Origin: Trifolium pratense | Lineage: Eukaryota; Streptophyta; Magnoliopsida; Fabales; Fabaceae | DNA: 64,000 nt | Assembly: GCF_020283565.1 (NCBI RefSeq) | Contig: NC_060061.1 | Span: forward strand, 26,201,362 to 26,265,361 | Direction: 5' to 3' | Translations under genes and position numbers: made by a program | Notes under the pieces: model-generated | The model's database searches: none | Seen by the model: only the letters and a program-made list of their open reading frames with translations | What the model was told of the DNA's origin: nothing | Part shown: positions 22,503 through 34,670 of the stretch, in pieces | Layout of the letters: each line of letters begins with the position of its first letter | How positions within the stretch are numbered: position 1 is the stretch's first letter

Positions 22503-23405
22503 GTACGATCACTCAAACCCTAGAAATTATATTTGAACTGTCCTCTAAAAAAAATACACAGAATATCACTCGTTATTTTAGGGTTTCAAGATTCTGATAC
22601 AGTCCTCTCTCAAGTATGAATTTCATTTTTTTTAATTTTTTTTCTGATTGATTTGACTCAATTTTGTCTTTGGTGAAGTGAACTCACACTGTCTCCAAAA
22701 TCTTGTTTGATAAAATGTTTTTGTTTTTGTTGGTTTGCTACATTTACATGTTTATCATGATTATCCAGCAATGTATTAAATCGGTAAATCTTTGATTATT
22801 CAAGTCTAAGAAGGCTAGTTTGGACAGTAACAAATTGTTTAGTGGCAAAAGTGATTCTTACGACAAGTATTGAGTGGATTTTGTAGCCTCTAGATTATTT
22901 GGCTGAACTAATGGGAATCGGAGGCTATAATACTTTTTCAACCCCAAATTAGAATTATTCGCATTTCATATTGAACTTGAAGACGTTACTAGTAAAGAGT
23001 AAAGTTCACAAATTAGAAACTCTAACGATGATAAAAAAACTCTCCCGTTAATTTGGGGTCGGCGAACCCCAAATTATGAATAAAACTTGTTTAATATGAT
23101 ATCGTGATGTATTGGGCGTGGAAAGAAGTATATCATTGTATGAATGGTCTTTATAAATGTTTATCTTGATATTGCAGTGTTTGAGTTAGATTTAATTCTA
23201 GGATAGGATGGAAGTATTATGTGATTAAATTATTGGAACCGATTATAGTGTATATCTTTGAATAAGCTTTGTTATGTGCTTTTGTATGATTAATTTGGGA
23301 TCACCTGCTAGAAAGATTGAAAAATTCTGATGATGATTTTTGCTTTGCGTTCAAGTTATATGAAATTTGGTTTTTATTAACTGTCATTGTTTGTTTTTCA
23401 TCTAG

Positions 23406-23504
23406 TGTTGTCGCATCATCACCACCGTGTGTGCACTTATGGCCTATTCGATCATGAAGGATGGGAAGGCACCTGAAAACTTAGCTGCCATTGATATACC
23501 ACAT
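23406..23504 (+). pseudogene. 99-bp exon-like segment of unknown gene (copy A)
   Basis: An open 33-codon block (CCRIITTVCALMAYSIMKDG, then KAPENLAAIDIPH) lies between a good acceptor (TTTTTCATCTAG) and a perfect donor (GTAAGT). Its length is a multiple of three. I do not recognise the protein. It is conserved in copies B and D, but copy D has a stop and copy E lacks most of it. Confidence 0.6.
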
Positions 23505-24511
23505 GTAAGTGCCTAGTATAGCATATTTTATTTACCATAAAAAATAAAATTCTAACTTCTATTCATTTACAATTGTTGCCTTACGGACTATAAAATGGAT
23601 CCTCTATCTTGTTAGTGACTTGGTGTTGTTATGTGCATGTCTTTGTTTCTCACTAAGAGGCAAGTATCTTGTTAGAAAATGTTAACATCTTTTTATTTAA
23701 CTTAGTATGTATGACCGACATGAAGGAAGAGGCTTTGATTTAGTTTAATTAAAGGATTTTTTTATTAAGCTGGATTAATTATATGTTACTAATTATATGA
23801 TTAGTTATGGTGGATTGTATCATTTGTATGGAATGATTTATTATGTATTCAAGTGAAATTCTGAAGAATTAGAGTTTCGCAGCTGATGTGTTCTCATTGA
23901 ATCATGTGTGCATGTGATCAAAGGTTGCAAATATTGTTTTTGTAGCATGGTAGGTAGTTGGTTTATTGTTGGGTTGTGTTATGGTATGGTGCGGTATCTA
24001 TGAGGGTCCATATTGGTATTAGGAGTTTTAATTGTGAGGTAGGAATTAGAGTGTGTTTGAATTGAAAATATACAAAGAGGTTGGGGGAGTTACGATGACA
24101 ACATTTATCATATAATTTTTGTGTAGTGTGTTAATATAAATTTTTCCTTGATTTGTGGCTCTAGTTTTAATTAATATGACTATGTGAGGTTCTTGTTTGG
24201 GATCTCTGACTGTATTAAGACTTTCAGCATTTCTCGTGCATTTAACAAACCCTCGGAAATTACCTCACATTTGGTGTTCTTGCCCTCATCCAATTTTACA
24301 TCTTATTATTGTGCATTCAAGTCATCTCTCAATACTTGTTATTTTTCAATTCTCAAACTCTTTGTTCTCATTGCAATGGATATTCAGGAGGAACCTACTT
24401 ATTCTGCTAGTGACAATCATAAAAGGTTTATGGAAGTCAATAACTCGCTCACTCGACTCGCTCACTCGACTCGCTCCGTAACTTGTTCTCTTCGTTTTCC
24501 ATTTTTTCATC

Positions 24512-24778
24512 ATGCCGAAGGCTAAAGTTGATTCCAAACCCGCTGATAACAGGTATATCGTTTCTATCCGTTCTTTTTTTTTTATTGCGATTTTCTGATT
24601 TTTAGGTTTTAGATGAACAATTTTCATCAACAATTTGTAATGAATCGTTCAGATCCGGTTTTTAATTCGATATTTTGTTGAAGTGTAAGGGTGCAGAAAC
24701 GAGAAGGAAACAGATGAACAAAGCCGCTAAGGATCCTAACAAGCCGAAGAAGCCTCCAAGTGTTTTCTTCATTTTCAT
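24512..24778 (+). pseudogene. HMGB exons 1-2 (copy B)
   Basis: Exon 1 is 24512-24552 and exon 2-like is 24677-24778. The content is the same as in copy A with small changes, for example a Val-to-Ile change (VFFIFM) in the HMG-box start. No further HMGB exons follow. Confidence 0.8.
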
Positions 24779-25354
24779 GTACGATCACTCAAACCCTAGA
24801 AATTATATTTGAACTGTCCTCCAAAAAAATACAAAGAATATCACTTGTTATTTTAGGGTTTCATGATTCTGATACAGTCCTCTCTCAAGTATGAATTTCA
24901 TTTTCTTAATTTTTTTCCTGATTGATTTGACTCAATTTTGTCTTTGGTGAAGTGAACTCACACTGTCTCCAAAATCTTGTTTGATAAAATGTTTTTTTTT
25001 TGTTGGTTTGCTACATTTACATGTTTATCATGATTATCCAGCAATGTATTAAATCGGTGAATCTTTGATTATTCAAGTCTAAGAAGGCTAGTTTGGACAG
25101 TAACAAATTGTTTAGTGGCAAAAGTGATTCTTAAGACAAGTATTGAGTGGATATTGTAGCCTCTAGATTATTTGGCTGAACTAATGGGAATCAGAGGCTA
25201 TAATACTTTTTCAACCCCAAATTAGAATTATTCGCATTTCATATTGAACTTGAAGACGTTACTAGTAAAGAGTAAAGTTCACAAATTAGAAACTCTAACG
25301 ATGATAAAAAACTCTTCCGTTAATTTGGGGTCGGCGAACCCCAAATTATGAATA

Positions 25355-25590
25355 CTAGCGGGCCAGGCAAGCGCGTTCCGCGCCTGCCTGTGTCTAACTT
25401 ATGTCCAAAAAATAATGATAGTCAGTTTGTCAATAAAAGATTTTTGTTGCTAAAAAAAAATACATGTCTTATGTTAAGGTGAATTTGTTGATAAAAGATT
25501 TTTGCTGTTACTAAAAAAACACAAGGGTATTGTTGGTATTTTGAAAAGTCCACACCAAAAACAATGCATCCTCTTTATATTATGTATAGA
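25355..25590 (-). mobile_element. Small non-autonomous Helitron
   Basis: This 236-bp segment is present in copy B and absent from copy A. On the minus strand it begins TCTATACATAATATAAAG and ends CTAG, preceded by a GC-rich hairpin (plus-strand arms CAGGCAAGCGCG and CGCGCCTGCCTG, one mismatch). It sits between A and T, the Helitron target. It has no coding capacity. Confidence 0.85.
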
Positions 25591-25913
25591 TAACTTGTTT
25601 AATATGATATCGTGATGTATTGGGCGTGGAAAGAAGTATATCATTGTATGAATGGTCTTTATAAATGTTTATCTTGATATTGCAGTGTTTGAGTTAGATT
25701 TAATTCTAGGATAGGATGGAATTATTATGTGATTAAATTATTGGAACCGATTATAGTGTATATCTTTGAATAAGCTTTGTTATGTGCTTTTGTATGATTA
25801 ATTTGGGATCACCTGCTAGAAAGATTGAAAAATTCTTATGATGATTTTTGCTTTGCGTTCAAGTTATATGAAATTTGGTTTTTATAAACTGTCATTGTTT
25901 GTTTTTCATCTAG

Positions 25914-26012
25914 TGTTGTCGCATCATCACCACCGTGTGTGCACTTATGGCCTATTCGATCATGAAGGATGGGAAGGCACCTGAAAACTTAGCTGCCATT
26001 GATATACCACAT
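25914..26012 (+). pseudogene. 99-bp exon-like segment of unknown gene (copy B)
   Basis: Same acceptor, 33 open codons and GTAAGT donor as copy A. Function not recognised. Confidence 0.6.
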
Positions 26013-26955
26013 GTAAGTGCCTAGTATAGCATATTTTATTTACCATAAAAAATAAAATTCTAACTTCTATTCATTTACAATTGTTGCCTTACGGACTATA
26101 AAATGGATCCTCTATCTTGTTAGTGACTTGGTGTTGCTATGTGCATGTCTTTGTTTCTCACTAAGAGGCAAGCATCTTGTTAGAAAATGTTAACATCTTT
26201 TTATTTAACTTAGTATGTATGACCGACATGAAGGAAGAGGCTTTGATTTAGTTTAATTAAAGGATTTTTTTATTAAGCTGGATTAATTATATGTTACTAA
26301 TTATATGATTAGTTATGGTGGATTGTATCATTTGTATGGAATGATTTATTATGTATTCAAGTGAAATTCTGAAGAATTAGAGTTTCGCAGCTGATGTGTT
26401 CTCATTGAATCATGTGTGCATGTGATCAAAGGTTGCAAATATTGTTTTTGTAGCATGGTAGGTAGTTGGTTTATTGTTGGGTTGTGTTATGGTATGGTGC
26501 GGTATCTATGAGGGTCCATATTGGTATTAGGAGTTTTAATTGTGAGGTAGGAATTAGAGTGTGTTTGAATTGAAAATATACAAAGAGGTTGGGGGAGTTA
26601 TGATGACAACATTTATCATATAATTTTTGTGTAGTGTGTTAATATAAATTTTTCCTTGATTTGTGGCTCTAGTTTTAATTAATATGACTATGTGAGGTTC
26701 TTGTTTGGGATCTCTGACTGTATTAAGACTTTCTGCATTTCTCGTGCATTTAACAAACCCTCGGAAATTACCTCACATTTGGTGTTCTTGCCCTCATCCA
26801 ATTTTACATCTTATTATTGTGCATTCAATTCATCTCTCAATACTTGTTATTTTTCAATTCTCAAACTCTTTGTTCTCATTGCAATGGATATTCAGGAGGA
26901 ACCTACTTATTCTGCCAGTGACAATCATAAAAGGTTTATGGAAGTCAATAACTCG

Positions 26956-27640
26956 CTCACTCGACTCGCTCCGTAACTCGTTCTCTTTGTTTTCCATTTT
27001 TTCATCATGCCGAAGGCTAAGGTTGATTCCAAACCCGCTGATAACAGGTATATCGTTTCTATCCGTTTTTTTTTTATTGCGATTTTCTGATTTTTAGGTT
27101 TTAGATGAACAATTTTCATCAACAATTTGTAATGAATCGTTCAGATCCGGTTTTTAATTCGATATTTTGTTGAAGTGTAAGGGTGCAGAAACGAGAAGGA
27201 AACAGATGAACAAAGCCGCTAAGGATCCTAACAAGCCGAAGAAGCCTCCAAGTGTTTTCTTCGTTTTCATGTACGATCACTCAAACCCTAGAAATTATAT
27301 TTGAACAGTCCTCTAAAAAAATACAAAGAATATCACTCATTATTTTAGGGTTTCATGATTCTGATACAGTCCTCTCTCAAGTATGAATTTCATTTTTTTA
27401 ATTTTTTTTCTGATTGATTTGACTCAATTTTGTCTTTGGTGAAGTGAACTCACACTGTCTCCAAAATCTTGTTTGATAAAATGTTTTTTTTTTTGTTGGT
27501 TTGCTACATTTACATGTTTATCATGATTATCCAGCAATGTATTAAATCGGTGAATCTTTGATTATTCAAGTCTAAGAAGGCTAGTTTGGACAGTAACAAA
27601 TTGTTTAGTGGCAAAAGTGATTCTTAAGACAAGTATTGAG
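26956..27640 (+). repeat. Gene-fragment unit, copy C (head only)
   Basis: The head of the unit with the HMGB exons is kept. At 27640, after AAGTATTGAG, similarity to A and B ends and the satellite array begins. Copy D ends at the same base, so the junction arose once and was later duplicated. Confidence 0.88.
27007..27270 (+). pseudogene. HMGB exons 1-2 (copy C)
   Basis: Exon 1 is 27007-27047 and exon 2-like is 27169-27270. Same content as copy A, with no further HMGB exons before the satellite. Confidence 0.8.
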
Positions 27641-30600
27641 ATGTTGTGTTTGGATGACCTTATGTGACGATTGTTTTGCCAAAAAAAGGTGGTTTACAAT
27701 ATGAATTCTTATTTTATGCTCTAAATGCAACTTGACTATGAATGTTTTATTCATAACTTTGATAAGTAATGATTTTCACATAACGGTAAATTGTGGAGAT
27801 GGTTGTGTGCCTTTGATACGAAATTGAATATATGTCCCACCAAGTCCATAAATTGAGTTTATGTCACGATGTCCCTAAAATTGGTAGTCTGAATGCAATT
27901 TCAATGTGAATGCTTCATAACTTCACGTGTAAGTGAAGAAGACCCTTGGTGCCATAGATGCAAAATTGAATATATGTCCCTCGCTGTTCCTAAAATAAAA
28001 TTATGCCCCACGATGTCCCAAAAATTGATAGTTGGAATGCAATTTCAATGTGAATGCTTCATAACTTCACATGTAAGTGGAGAAGACCATTGGTGCCTTA
28101 GATGCAAAATTGAACATATGTCCCTAGTGAGTTTATGTCCCACTGTATCCCTAAAATTAATTGTCTGAATTGAATTTCAATGTGAATGCTTCATAACTTC
28201 ACATGCAAGTGGAGAAGACCCTTGGTGCCTTATGTCGCACGATGTTCTTAAAATTGATAGTCTGAATTCAATTTTAATTTAAATGCTTCATAACTTCACG
28301 TGTATGTGGAGAAGACCCTTGGTGCCTTATTTGCAAAATTGAATATATGTCCCTGATGTCCCTAAATTTAGTTTATGTCGCACGATGTCCCTAAAATTGT
28401 TACTCTGAATGCAATTTCAATGTGACTGCTTCATAACTTCACGTGTATGTGGAGGAACCCTTGGCACCTTAGATGCAAAATTGAATATATGTCCTTCAAT
28501 GTCCCTAAATTGAGTTTATGTCCCACGATGTCCCTAAAATTGATAGTCTGAATGCAATTTCAATGTGAATGCTTCATAACTTCACATGTAAGTGGAGAAG
28601 ACCCTTGGTGCCTTAGATGGCAATCTGAATATATGTCTCTTGATGTCCTTAAATTGAGTTTATGTCCCACGATGTCGCTAAAATTGATGGTCTGAATGCA
28701 GTTTCAATGTGAATGCTTCATAACTTCACATGTAAGTGGAGAAGACCCTTGGTGCCTTTGATTCAAAATTGAATATATTTTCCCTGATGTCCCTAAATTG
28801 AGTTTAAGTCACACAATGTCCCTAAAATTGATAGTCTGAATGCAATTTTAATTTGAATGCTTCATAACTTTACGTGTATGTGGATAAAACCCTTGGAGCC
28901 TTAGATGCTTAATTGAATATATGTCCCTCAATGTCCCTAAATTGAGTTTATGTCCCATGATGTCCCTAAAATTGATAGTCTGAATGCAATTTCAATGTGA
29001 ATGCTTCATAACTTCACATGTAAGTGGAGAAGACCCTTGGTGCCTTAGATGCAATTTTGAATATATGTCCCTAGATGTCCCTAAATTGAGATTATTTCCC
29101 TAGATGTCCCTAAATTGAGATTATTTCTCACGATGTCCCTAAAATTGAGATTATGTCTCACGATGTCCCTAAAATTGATAGTCTGAATGCAGTTTTAATG
29201 TGAATGCTTCATAACTTCACATGTAAGTGGAGAAGACCCTTGGTGACTTAGATGCAAAATTGAATATATTTTCCCTGATGTCCCTTACTTGAGTTTAGTC
29301 CCACGATGTCCCTAAAATTGATAGTCTGAATGCAATTTCAATGTGAATACTTCATAACTTCACATGTAAGTGGAGAAGGCCATTGGTGCCTTATATGCAA
29401 AATTGAACATATGTCCCTAATGAGTTTATGTCCCACGATATCCCTAAAATTAGTTGTCTAAATTCAATTTCAATGTGAATGCTTCCTAAATTCACATGCA
29501 AGTGGAGAAGACCCTTGATGCCTTATATGCAAAATTGAATATATGTCCCCGATATCTCTAAATTTAGTTTATGTCGCACGATGTCCCTAAAATTGATAGT
29601 CTGAATGCAATTTCAATTTGAATGCTTCATAACTTCACGTGTATGTGGAGAATACCCTTGGTGCTTTAGATGCTAAATTGAATATATGTCCCCGATGTCC
29701 CTAAATTTAGTTTATGTCGCACGATGTCCCTAAAATTGATACTCTGAATGCAATTTCAATTTGAATGCTTCATAACTTCACGTGTATGTGGAGAAGACCC
29801 TTGGTGCCTTAGATGCAAAATTGAATATATGTCCTTGATGTCCCTTAGTTGAGTTTATGTCACACGATGTCCTTAAAATTGAAAGTCTGAATGCAATTCA
29901 AATGTGAGTGCTTTATAACTTCACCTGTAAGTGGAGAAGACCCTTGGTGCCTTAGATGCAAAATTGAATATATGTCCCCGATGTCCCTAAATTTAGTTTA
30001 TGTCGCACGATGTTCCTAAAATTGATAGTCTGAATGCAATTTCAATTTGAATGCTTCATAACTTCACGTGTATGTGGAGAAGACCCTTGGTGCCTTAGAT
30101 GCAAAATTGAATATATGTCCCTGATGTCCCTAAATTTAGTTTATGTCGCACGATGTCCCTAAAATTGATACTCTGATTACAATTTCAATTTGAATGCTTC
30201 ATAACTTCACGTGTATGTAGAGAAGACCCTGGGTGCCTTAGATGCAAAGTTGAATATATGTCCCTTGATGTCCCTTAGTTTAGTTTATGTCACACGATTT
30301 CCCTAAAATTGAAAGTCTGAATGCAATTTTAATGTGAGAGCTTTATAACTTCACCTGGAAGTGGAGAAGACCCTTGGTGCCTTAGATGCAAAATTTAATA
30401 TATGTCCCCGATGTTCCTAAATTTAGTTTATGTCGCACGATGTCCCTAAAATTGATAGTCTGAATGCAATTTCAATTTGAATGCTTCATAACTTCACGTG
30501 TATGTGGAGAACACCCTTGGTGCCTTAGATGCAAAATTGAATATATGTCCCCGATGTCCCTAAATTTAGTTTATATCGCACGATGTCCCTAAAATTGATA

Positions 30601-31147
30601 CTCTGAATGCAATTTCAATTTGAATGCTTCATAACTTCACGTGTATGTGGAGTAAACCCTTGGTGCCTTAGATGCAAAATTGAATATATGTCCTCAATGT
30701 CACTAAATTGAGTTTATGTTCCACGATGTCCCTAAAATTGATACTTTGAATGCAGTTTCAATGTGAATGCTTCATAATTTCACGTGTATGTGGAGAAGAC
30801 CCTTGGCGCCTTAGATGCAAAATTGAATATATGCCCCTCAATGTCCCTAAATTGAGTTTATGTCCCACGATGTCCCTAAAATTGATTGTCTTAATGCAAT
30901 TTCAATGTGAATGCTTCATAACTTCACGTTTATGTGGAGTAGACCATTTGTACCTGAATATATATCACTTGATGTCCCGAAACTGAGTTTATGTCCCACG
31001 ATGTCCCTAAAATTGATAGTCTGAATGCAGTTTTAATGTGAATGCTTCATAACGTCACATGTAAGTGGAGAAGACCCTTGGTGCCTTAGATGCAAAATTG
31101 AATATATTTTCCCTGATGTCCCTAAATTGAGTTTATGTCGCACGATT
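27641..31147 (+). repeat. Satellite array 1, unit about 145 bp, about 23 units
   Basis: Head-to-tail units carry the landmarks TCTGAATGCAATTTCAA, TGCTTCATAACTTCAC, GGAGAAGACCCTTGGTGCC, TTGAATATATGTCC and two copies of TGTCCCTAAA. Unit spacing is mostly 140-147 bp, with some shortened or lengthened by internal TGTCCCTAAA repeats. The first 250 bp is a degenerate edge unit (ATTCATAACTTTGATAAG). The array runs up to a TRF4/5-like exon. Open frames across the units reflect unit lengths near a multiple of three and are not genes. Confidence 0.93.
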
Positions 31148-31299
31148 GTACCTTCCAATTAGTGATATTGATGTAAGATGTAAGTCATCCTTTTCATATT
31201 GTGATGCTTAACTGAGCTGAACCTTTCCTATGAACTGGGGAATATGTCGCTGATTGATTGATATATACATTGTTATGATCAAATCTTTTTTGGCTGCAG

Positions 31300-32589
31300 G
31301 TCATGATTCTGAAATCAGGCTTACCGAATCCGCAGATTGCTTTGAATGCATTTTCTAGATCATTGTCACAGAGAAGTAAGGCAAAAAAGATACAGGTTTG
31401 GTCTGGTTACTCAAATATTAGTTTTTTGGTTGCCAATATAATTGTTTATTCAAAATTTTAAGTGTCTTGTGTTTTGCTTGTGAATGTTTCTCAGGTCATT
31501 GGAAAGGCTTGCGTGCCAATTATTAAATTCGTTGAAAAGAAGAGTTGCTGTTCCTTTGATATAAGGTTTGAAGACCTTCTCCTCTTTAATTTTTGATTGC
31601 TAGATTTTTTTTCCACACTTTTCCTTGACTGTTATACGCTTATTGCTTATACCACTTAGTAATGATGTTAATGTAACTATAATGTTTTAGCTTACTGGTA
31701 ATTTATTTATATAATTGTATATGATTTTAGATGTTGGATGAAGTATTTAACTTGAACCTCTTCGCATATGTAGATTTTTTATGATTTTCTGTATTGGCGC
31801 AAACTACTAATTGAAACTACTGAAAAATACACGATGGCTGTTAATTTATTGTATGTGTATTGGGGAGTGGGGTTATTTTACAATACCATATGCTATATCT
31901 GTCATGGGAACATTTCTTTGACATGTTATATAATATGCATCATATGAAGTCATTTTTGCTTGATTTTTTAATGATTTTCTGTATTTGCGCAAACTACTAA
32001 TTGAAACTACTGAAAAATACACGATGACTCTTAATTTATTGTATGTGTATTGGGGAGTGAGGTTATTTTGCAATACCATATGCTATATCTGTCATGGGAA
32101 CATTTCTTTGACATGTTGTATAATATGCACCATATGAAGTCGTTTTTGCGCTTGTTCATTAATTTTTCTTTGGTGTAAATACAAATTCTGCTTATCTCAC
32201 TAGGAGGCCATTTGTTGTTTTGCTTCCATCATGCATTTATTTTTCTTATCAAGTAGGTAAATAGTTACAGAACATAGACTTATTATAATGCAATACAACC
32301 ATACCATTAATTTCACACCATTAGTAGTCACTACATATTAAGGCAAGTTGCAATTGTATTATTCTTCTTATAATATCACTAGATATGCATGGTCGTCACA
32401 TGTCTCAATGTCTGATTGTTGTGTTCTTGCTCAAATTTGTGTGCATAAAAACCAGTTTAACCTATTTCAGTGTTTATGTTTTCTTTTCTTTTTCAAAAAC
32501 TCAAAATCACTAATCCATTGTGGAATTATATGCTCCTTTTCTTCAGTTTTGACATAGACAACGGACCTAAAGCTGCAGAGTATATTCAG
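31300..32589 (+). pseudogene. TRF4/5-like non-canonical poly(A) polymerase, three exons
   Basis: Three exons have correct AG/GT borders. The first (31300-31395) encodes VMILKSGLPNPQIALNAF and on to KKIQ. The second (31495-31565) encodes VIGKACVPIIKFVEKKS and on to FDI. The third (32547-32589) encodes SFDIDNGPKAAEYIQ. Phases agree (0, then 2). They match the middle of the nucleotidyltransferase domain of TRF4/5 (PAPD5/7) enzymes, which add short A tails during nuclear RNA surveillance. The Asp in FDIS is the expected third catalytic Asp. The upstream exon with the G-S...D-x-D motif and all later exons are not seen, so this is a fragment. Confidence 0.8.
31773..32152 (+). repeat. 190-bp tandem duplication in the TRF4/5-like intron
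   Basis: Two adjacent copies share ATGATTTTCTGTATT, GCAAACTACTAATTGAAAC and AATACCATATGCTATATC, offset by 190 bp with a few differences. The rest of the 31566-32546 intron shows nothing else recognisable. Confidence 0.88.
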
Positions 32590-33526
32590 GTTTGCTTTTA
32601 TTATTTCCACTACTTAGTCTCAAGATTCATTTTTCTATAATTTGATCAATTTACAAATTCTAATACATATGATTAATTTATATAAGTTTTATTTAAATTC
32701 TCCTGTAAATAAATAATGGAAGAAAATGATTTTATGAAATTGTTATATTGATCAAGGTGCTAAGAATTTAACATTTCTTTAATTTAAGGGAACCGATGAA
32801 GAAACCTAAAAGAGAGTTTGATGTTAAAAAAAATAACCATTTAGACTTTTTAGTAGTTGACTACACAATTTCCAACGAAATACACTACTCCCTCCGGCCT
32901 CATGTAAGCAAAAGTAGCTTTTTTAGGTTCATTAAATACATCCATTTTTCAATGAATCTAAAAAAGCTATTTTTGCTTACACTTGAGGCCGGAGGGAGTA
33001 TTATATTAGGTTCCTTAACAAGTGCCTTTAGGGCACTGGTTTAGCATTTTCCTTAATTTAATTACATAAACAAATCCAACTTTTTTTTTTCTTTTCTGAA
33101 ACAAATACAAACAACCTGGAAGCATATAATAACACACCACTTTTACATCATTCTCATTTCGTGTAGGATTATATTACTGCTCGCGTGTGGTACTTGAATT
33201 TTTGTCTGAGGGTTCTTATTTGAATTACATATATCATCTCAAGTTCTCTTGCTTGATTAGAGTACACTAACTTCAAACTTTATTCTATTATTTTTGTTTC
33301 AAATTGCAAGTCATGAATGTGATGCCCCTAGTGTGGGCAACACCGTTAGTATTTCTGCAATGCACATTTTTCAAATTATTCACAATACTTTTGAAGTTAA
33401 AATTCCAATAAGAAGATTTGAAAAGAGAAGCCCTCAAAAATACAAACATTTTTAGAACTCTGCATGCACTGAGAAATATTGCTTTTTCCCATTTTCTTGA
33501 AGGAATAAAAATTAAAATCTAACAGT
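32590..33526. other. Spacer after the TRF4/5-like exons
   Basis: AT-rich, no gene seen. It contains one Stowaway MITE, listed separately, and ends where the dispersed duplicate of unit B begins. Confidence 0.55.
32888..32998. mobile_element. Stowaway-type MITE, 111 bp
   Basis: The terminal inverted repeats are CTCCCTCCGGCCTCA... and ...TTGAGGCCGGAGGGAG, flanked by TA at 32886-32887 and 32999-33000. The arms continue inward (GTAAGCAAAAGTAGC with GCTATTTTTGCTTAC), giving one long hairpin. This fits the Tc1/mariner-derived Stowaway class. Confidence 0.92.
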
Positions 33527-33577
33527 GTTATATGAAATTTGGTTTTTATAAACTGTCATTGTTTGTTTTTCATCTAG

Positions 33578-33676
33578 TGTTGTCGCATCATCACCACCGT
33601 GTGTGCACTTATGGCCTATTCGATCATGAAGGATGGGAAGGCACCTTAAAACATAGCTGCCATTGATATACCACAT
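33578..33676 (+). pseudogene. 99-bp exon of unknown gene, with stop (copy D)
   Basis: Same splice borders as in A and B. The Glu codon after KAP is changed from GAA to TAA, closing the frame. This indicates loss of constraint in this copy. Confidence 0.65.
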
Positions 33677-34670
33677 GTAAGTGCCTAGTATAGCATATTT
33701 TATTTACCATAAAAAATAAAATTCTAACTTCTATTCATTTACAATTGTTGCCTTACGGACTATAAAATGGATCCTCTATCTTGTTAGTGACTTGGTGTTG
33801 TTATGTGCATGTCTTTGTTTCTCACTAAGAGGCAAGCATCTTGTTAGAAAATGCTAACATCTTTTTATTTAACTTAGTATGTATGACCGACATGAAGGAA
33901 GAGGCTTTGATTTAGTTTAATTAAAGGATTTTTTTATTAAGCTGGATTAATTATATGTTACTAATTATATGATTAGTTATGGTGGATTGTATCATTTGTA
34001 TGGAATGATTTATTATGTATTCAAGTGAAATTCTGAAGAATTAGAGTTTCGCAGCTGATGTGTTCTCATGGAATCATGTGTGCATGTGATCAAAGGTTGC
34101 AAATATTGTTTTTGTAGCATGGTAGGTAGTTGGTTTATTGTTGGGTTGTGTTATGGTATGGTGCGGTATCTATGAGGGTCCATATTGGTATTAGGAGTTT
34201 TAATTGTGAGGTAGGAATTAGAGTGTGTTTGAATTGAAAATATACAAAGAGGTTGGGGGAGTTATGATGACAACATTTATCATATAATTTTTGTGTAGTG
34301 TGTTAATATAAATTTTTCCTTGATTTGTGGCTCTAGTTTTAATTAATATGACTATGTGAGGTTCTTGTTTGGGATCTCTGACTGTATTAAGACTTTCTGC
34401 ATTTCTCGTGCATTTAACAAACCCTCGGAAATTACCTCACATTTGGTGTTCTTGCCCTCATCCAATTTTACATCTTATTATTGTGCATTCAATTCATCTC
34501 TCAATACTTGTTATTTTTCAATTCTCAAACTCTTTGTTCTCATTGCAATGGATATTCAGGAGGAACCTACTTATTCTGCCAGTGACAATCATAAAAGGTT
34601 TATGGAAGTCAATAACTCGCTCACTCGACTCGCTCCGTAACTCGTTCTCTTCGTTTTCCATTTTTTCATC

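Larger units (their letters stand above)
22193..24447 (+). repeat. Gene-fragment unit, copy A
   Basis: This is the first copy of a repeated segment with the order HMGB exon 1, HMGB exon 2, AT-rich stretch, 99-bp unknown exon, AT-rich stretch, and a second exon-like end (GAGGAACCTACTTATTC, after TTCAG). Unit A joins unit B at a run of AACTCGCTC/ACTCGACTCGCTC repeats. AACTCGCTC occurs at both the head (22196) and the tail of the unit, so it is the likely site of the original unequal exchange. Confidence 0.88.
24448..26955 (+). repeat. Gene-fragment unit, copy B
   Basis: This is a tandem copy of unit A, very similar along its length and longer by a 236-bp Helitron at 25355-25590. It has the same order of HMGB exons 1-2, 99-bp exon and the exon-like end with EEPTYSASDNHK. 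Confidence 0.9.

Noticed and set aside
24184..24525. Open frame of 113 codons before HMGB copy B (also at 26692, 34356 and 62609)
   Set aside because: The same sequence is duplicated with the unit, and two overlapping frames are equally open. Only the short exon-like GAGGAACCTACTTATTC end looks gene-derived, and I could not assign it.
27893..28168. Cys-rich open frame of 91 codons (MQFQCECF repeats), repeated at 35566, 30750 and 41101
   Set aside because: It is a by-product of satellite units whose length is near a multiple of three. It is broken wherever unit length changes and has no start context or family match.
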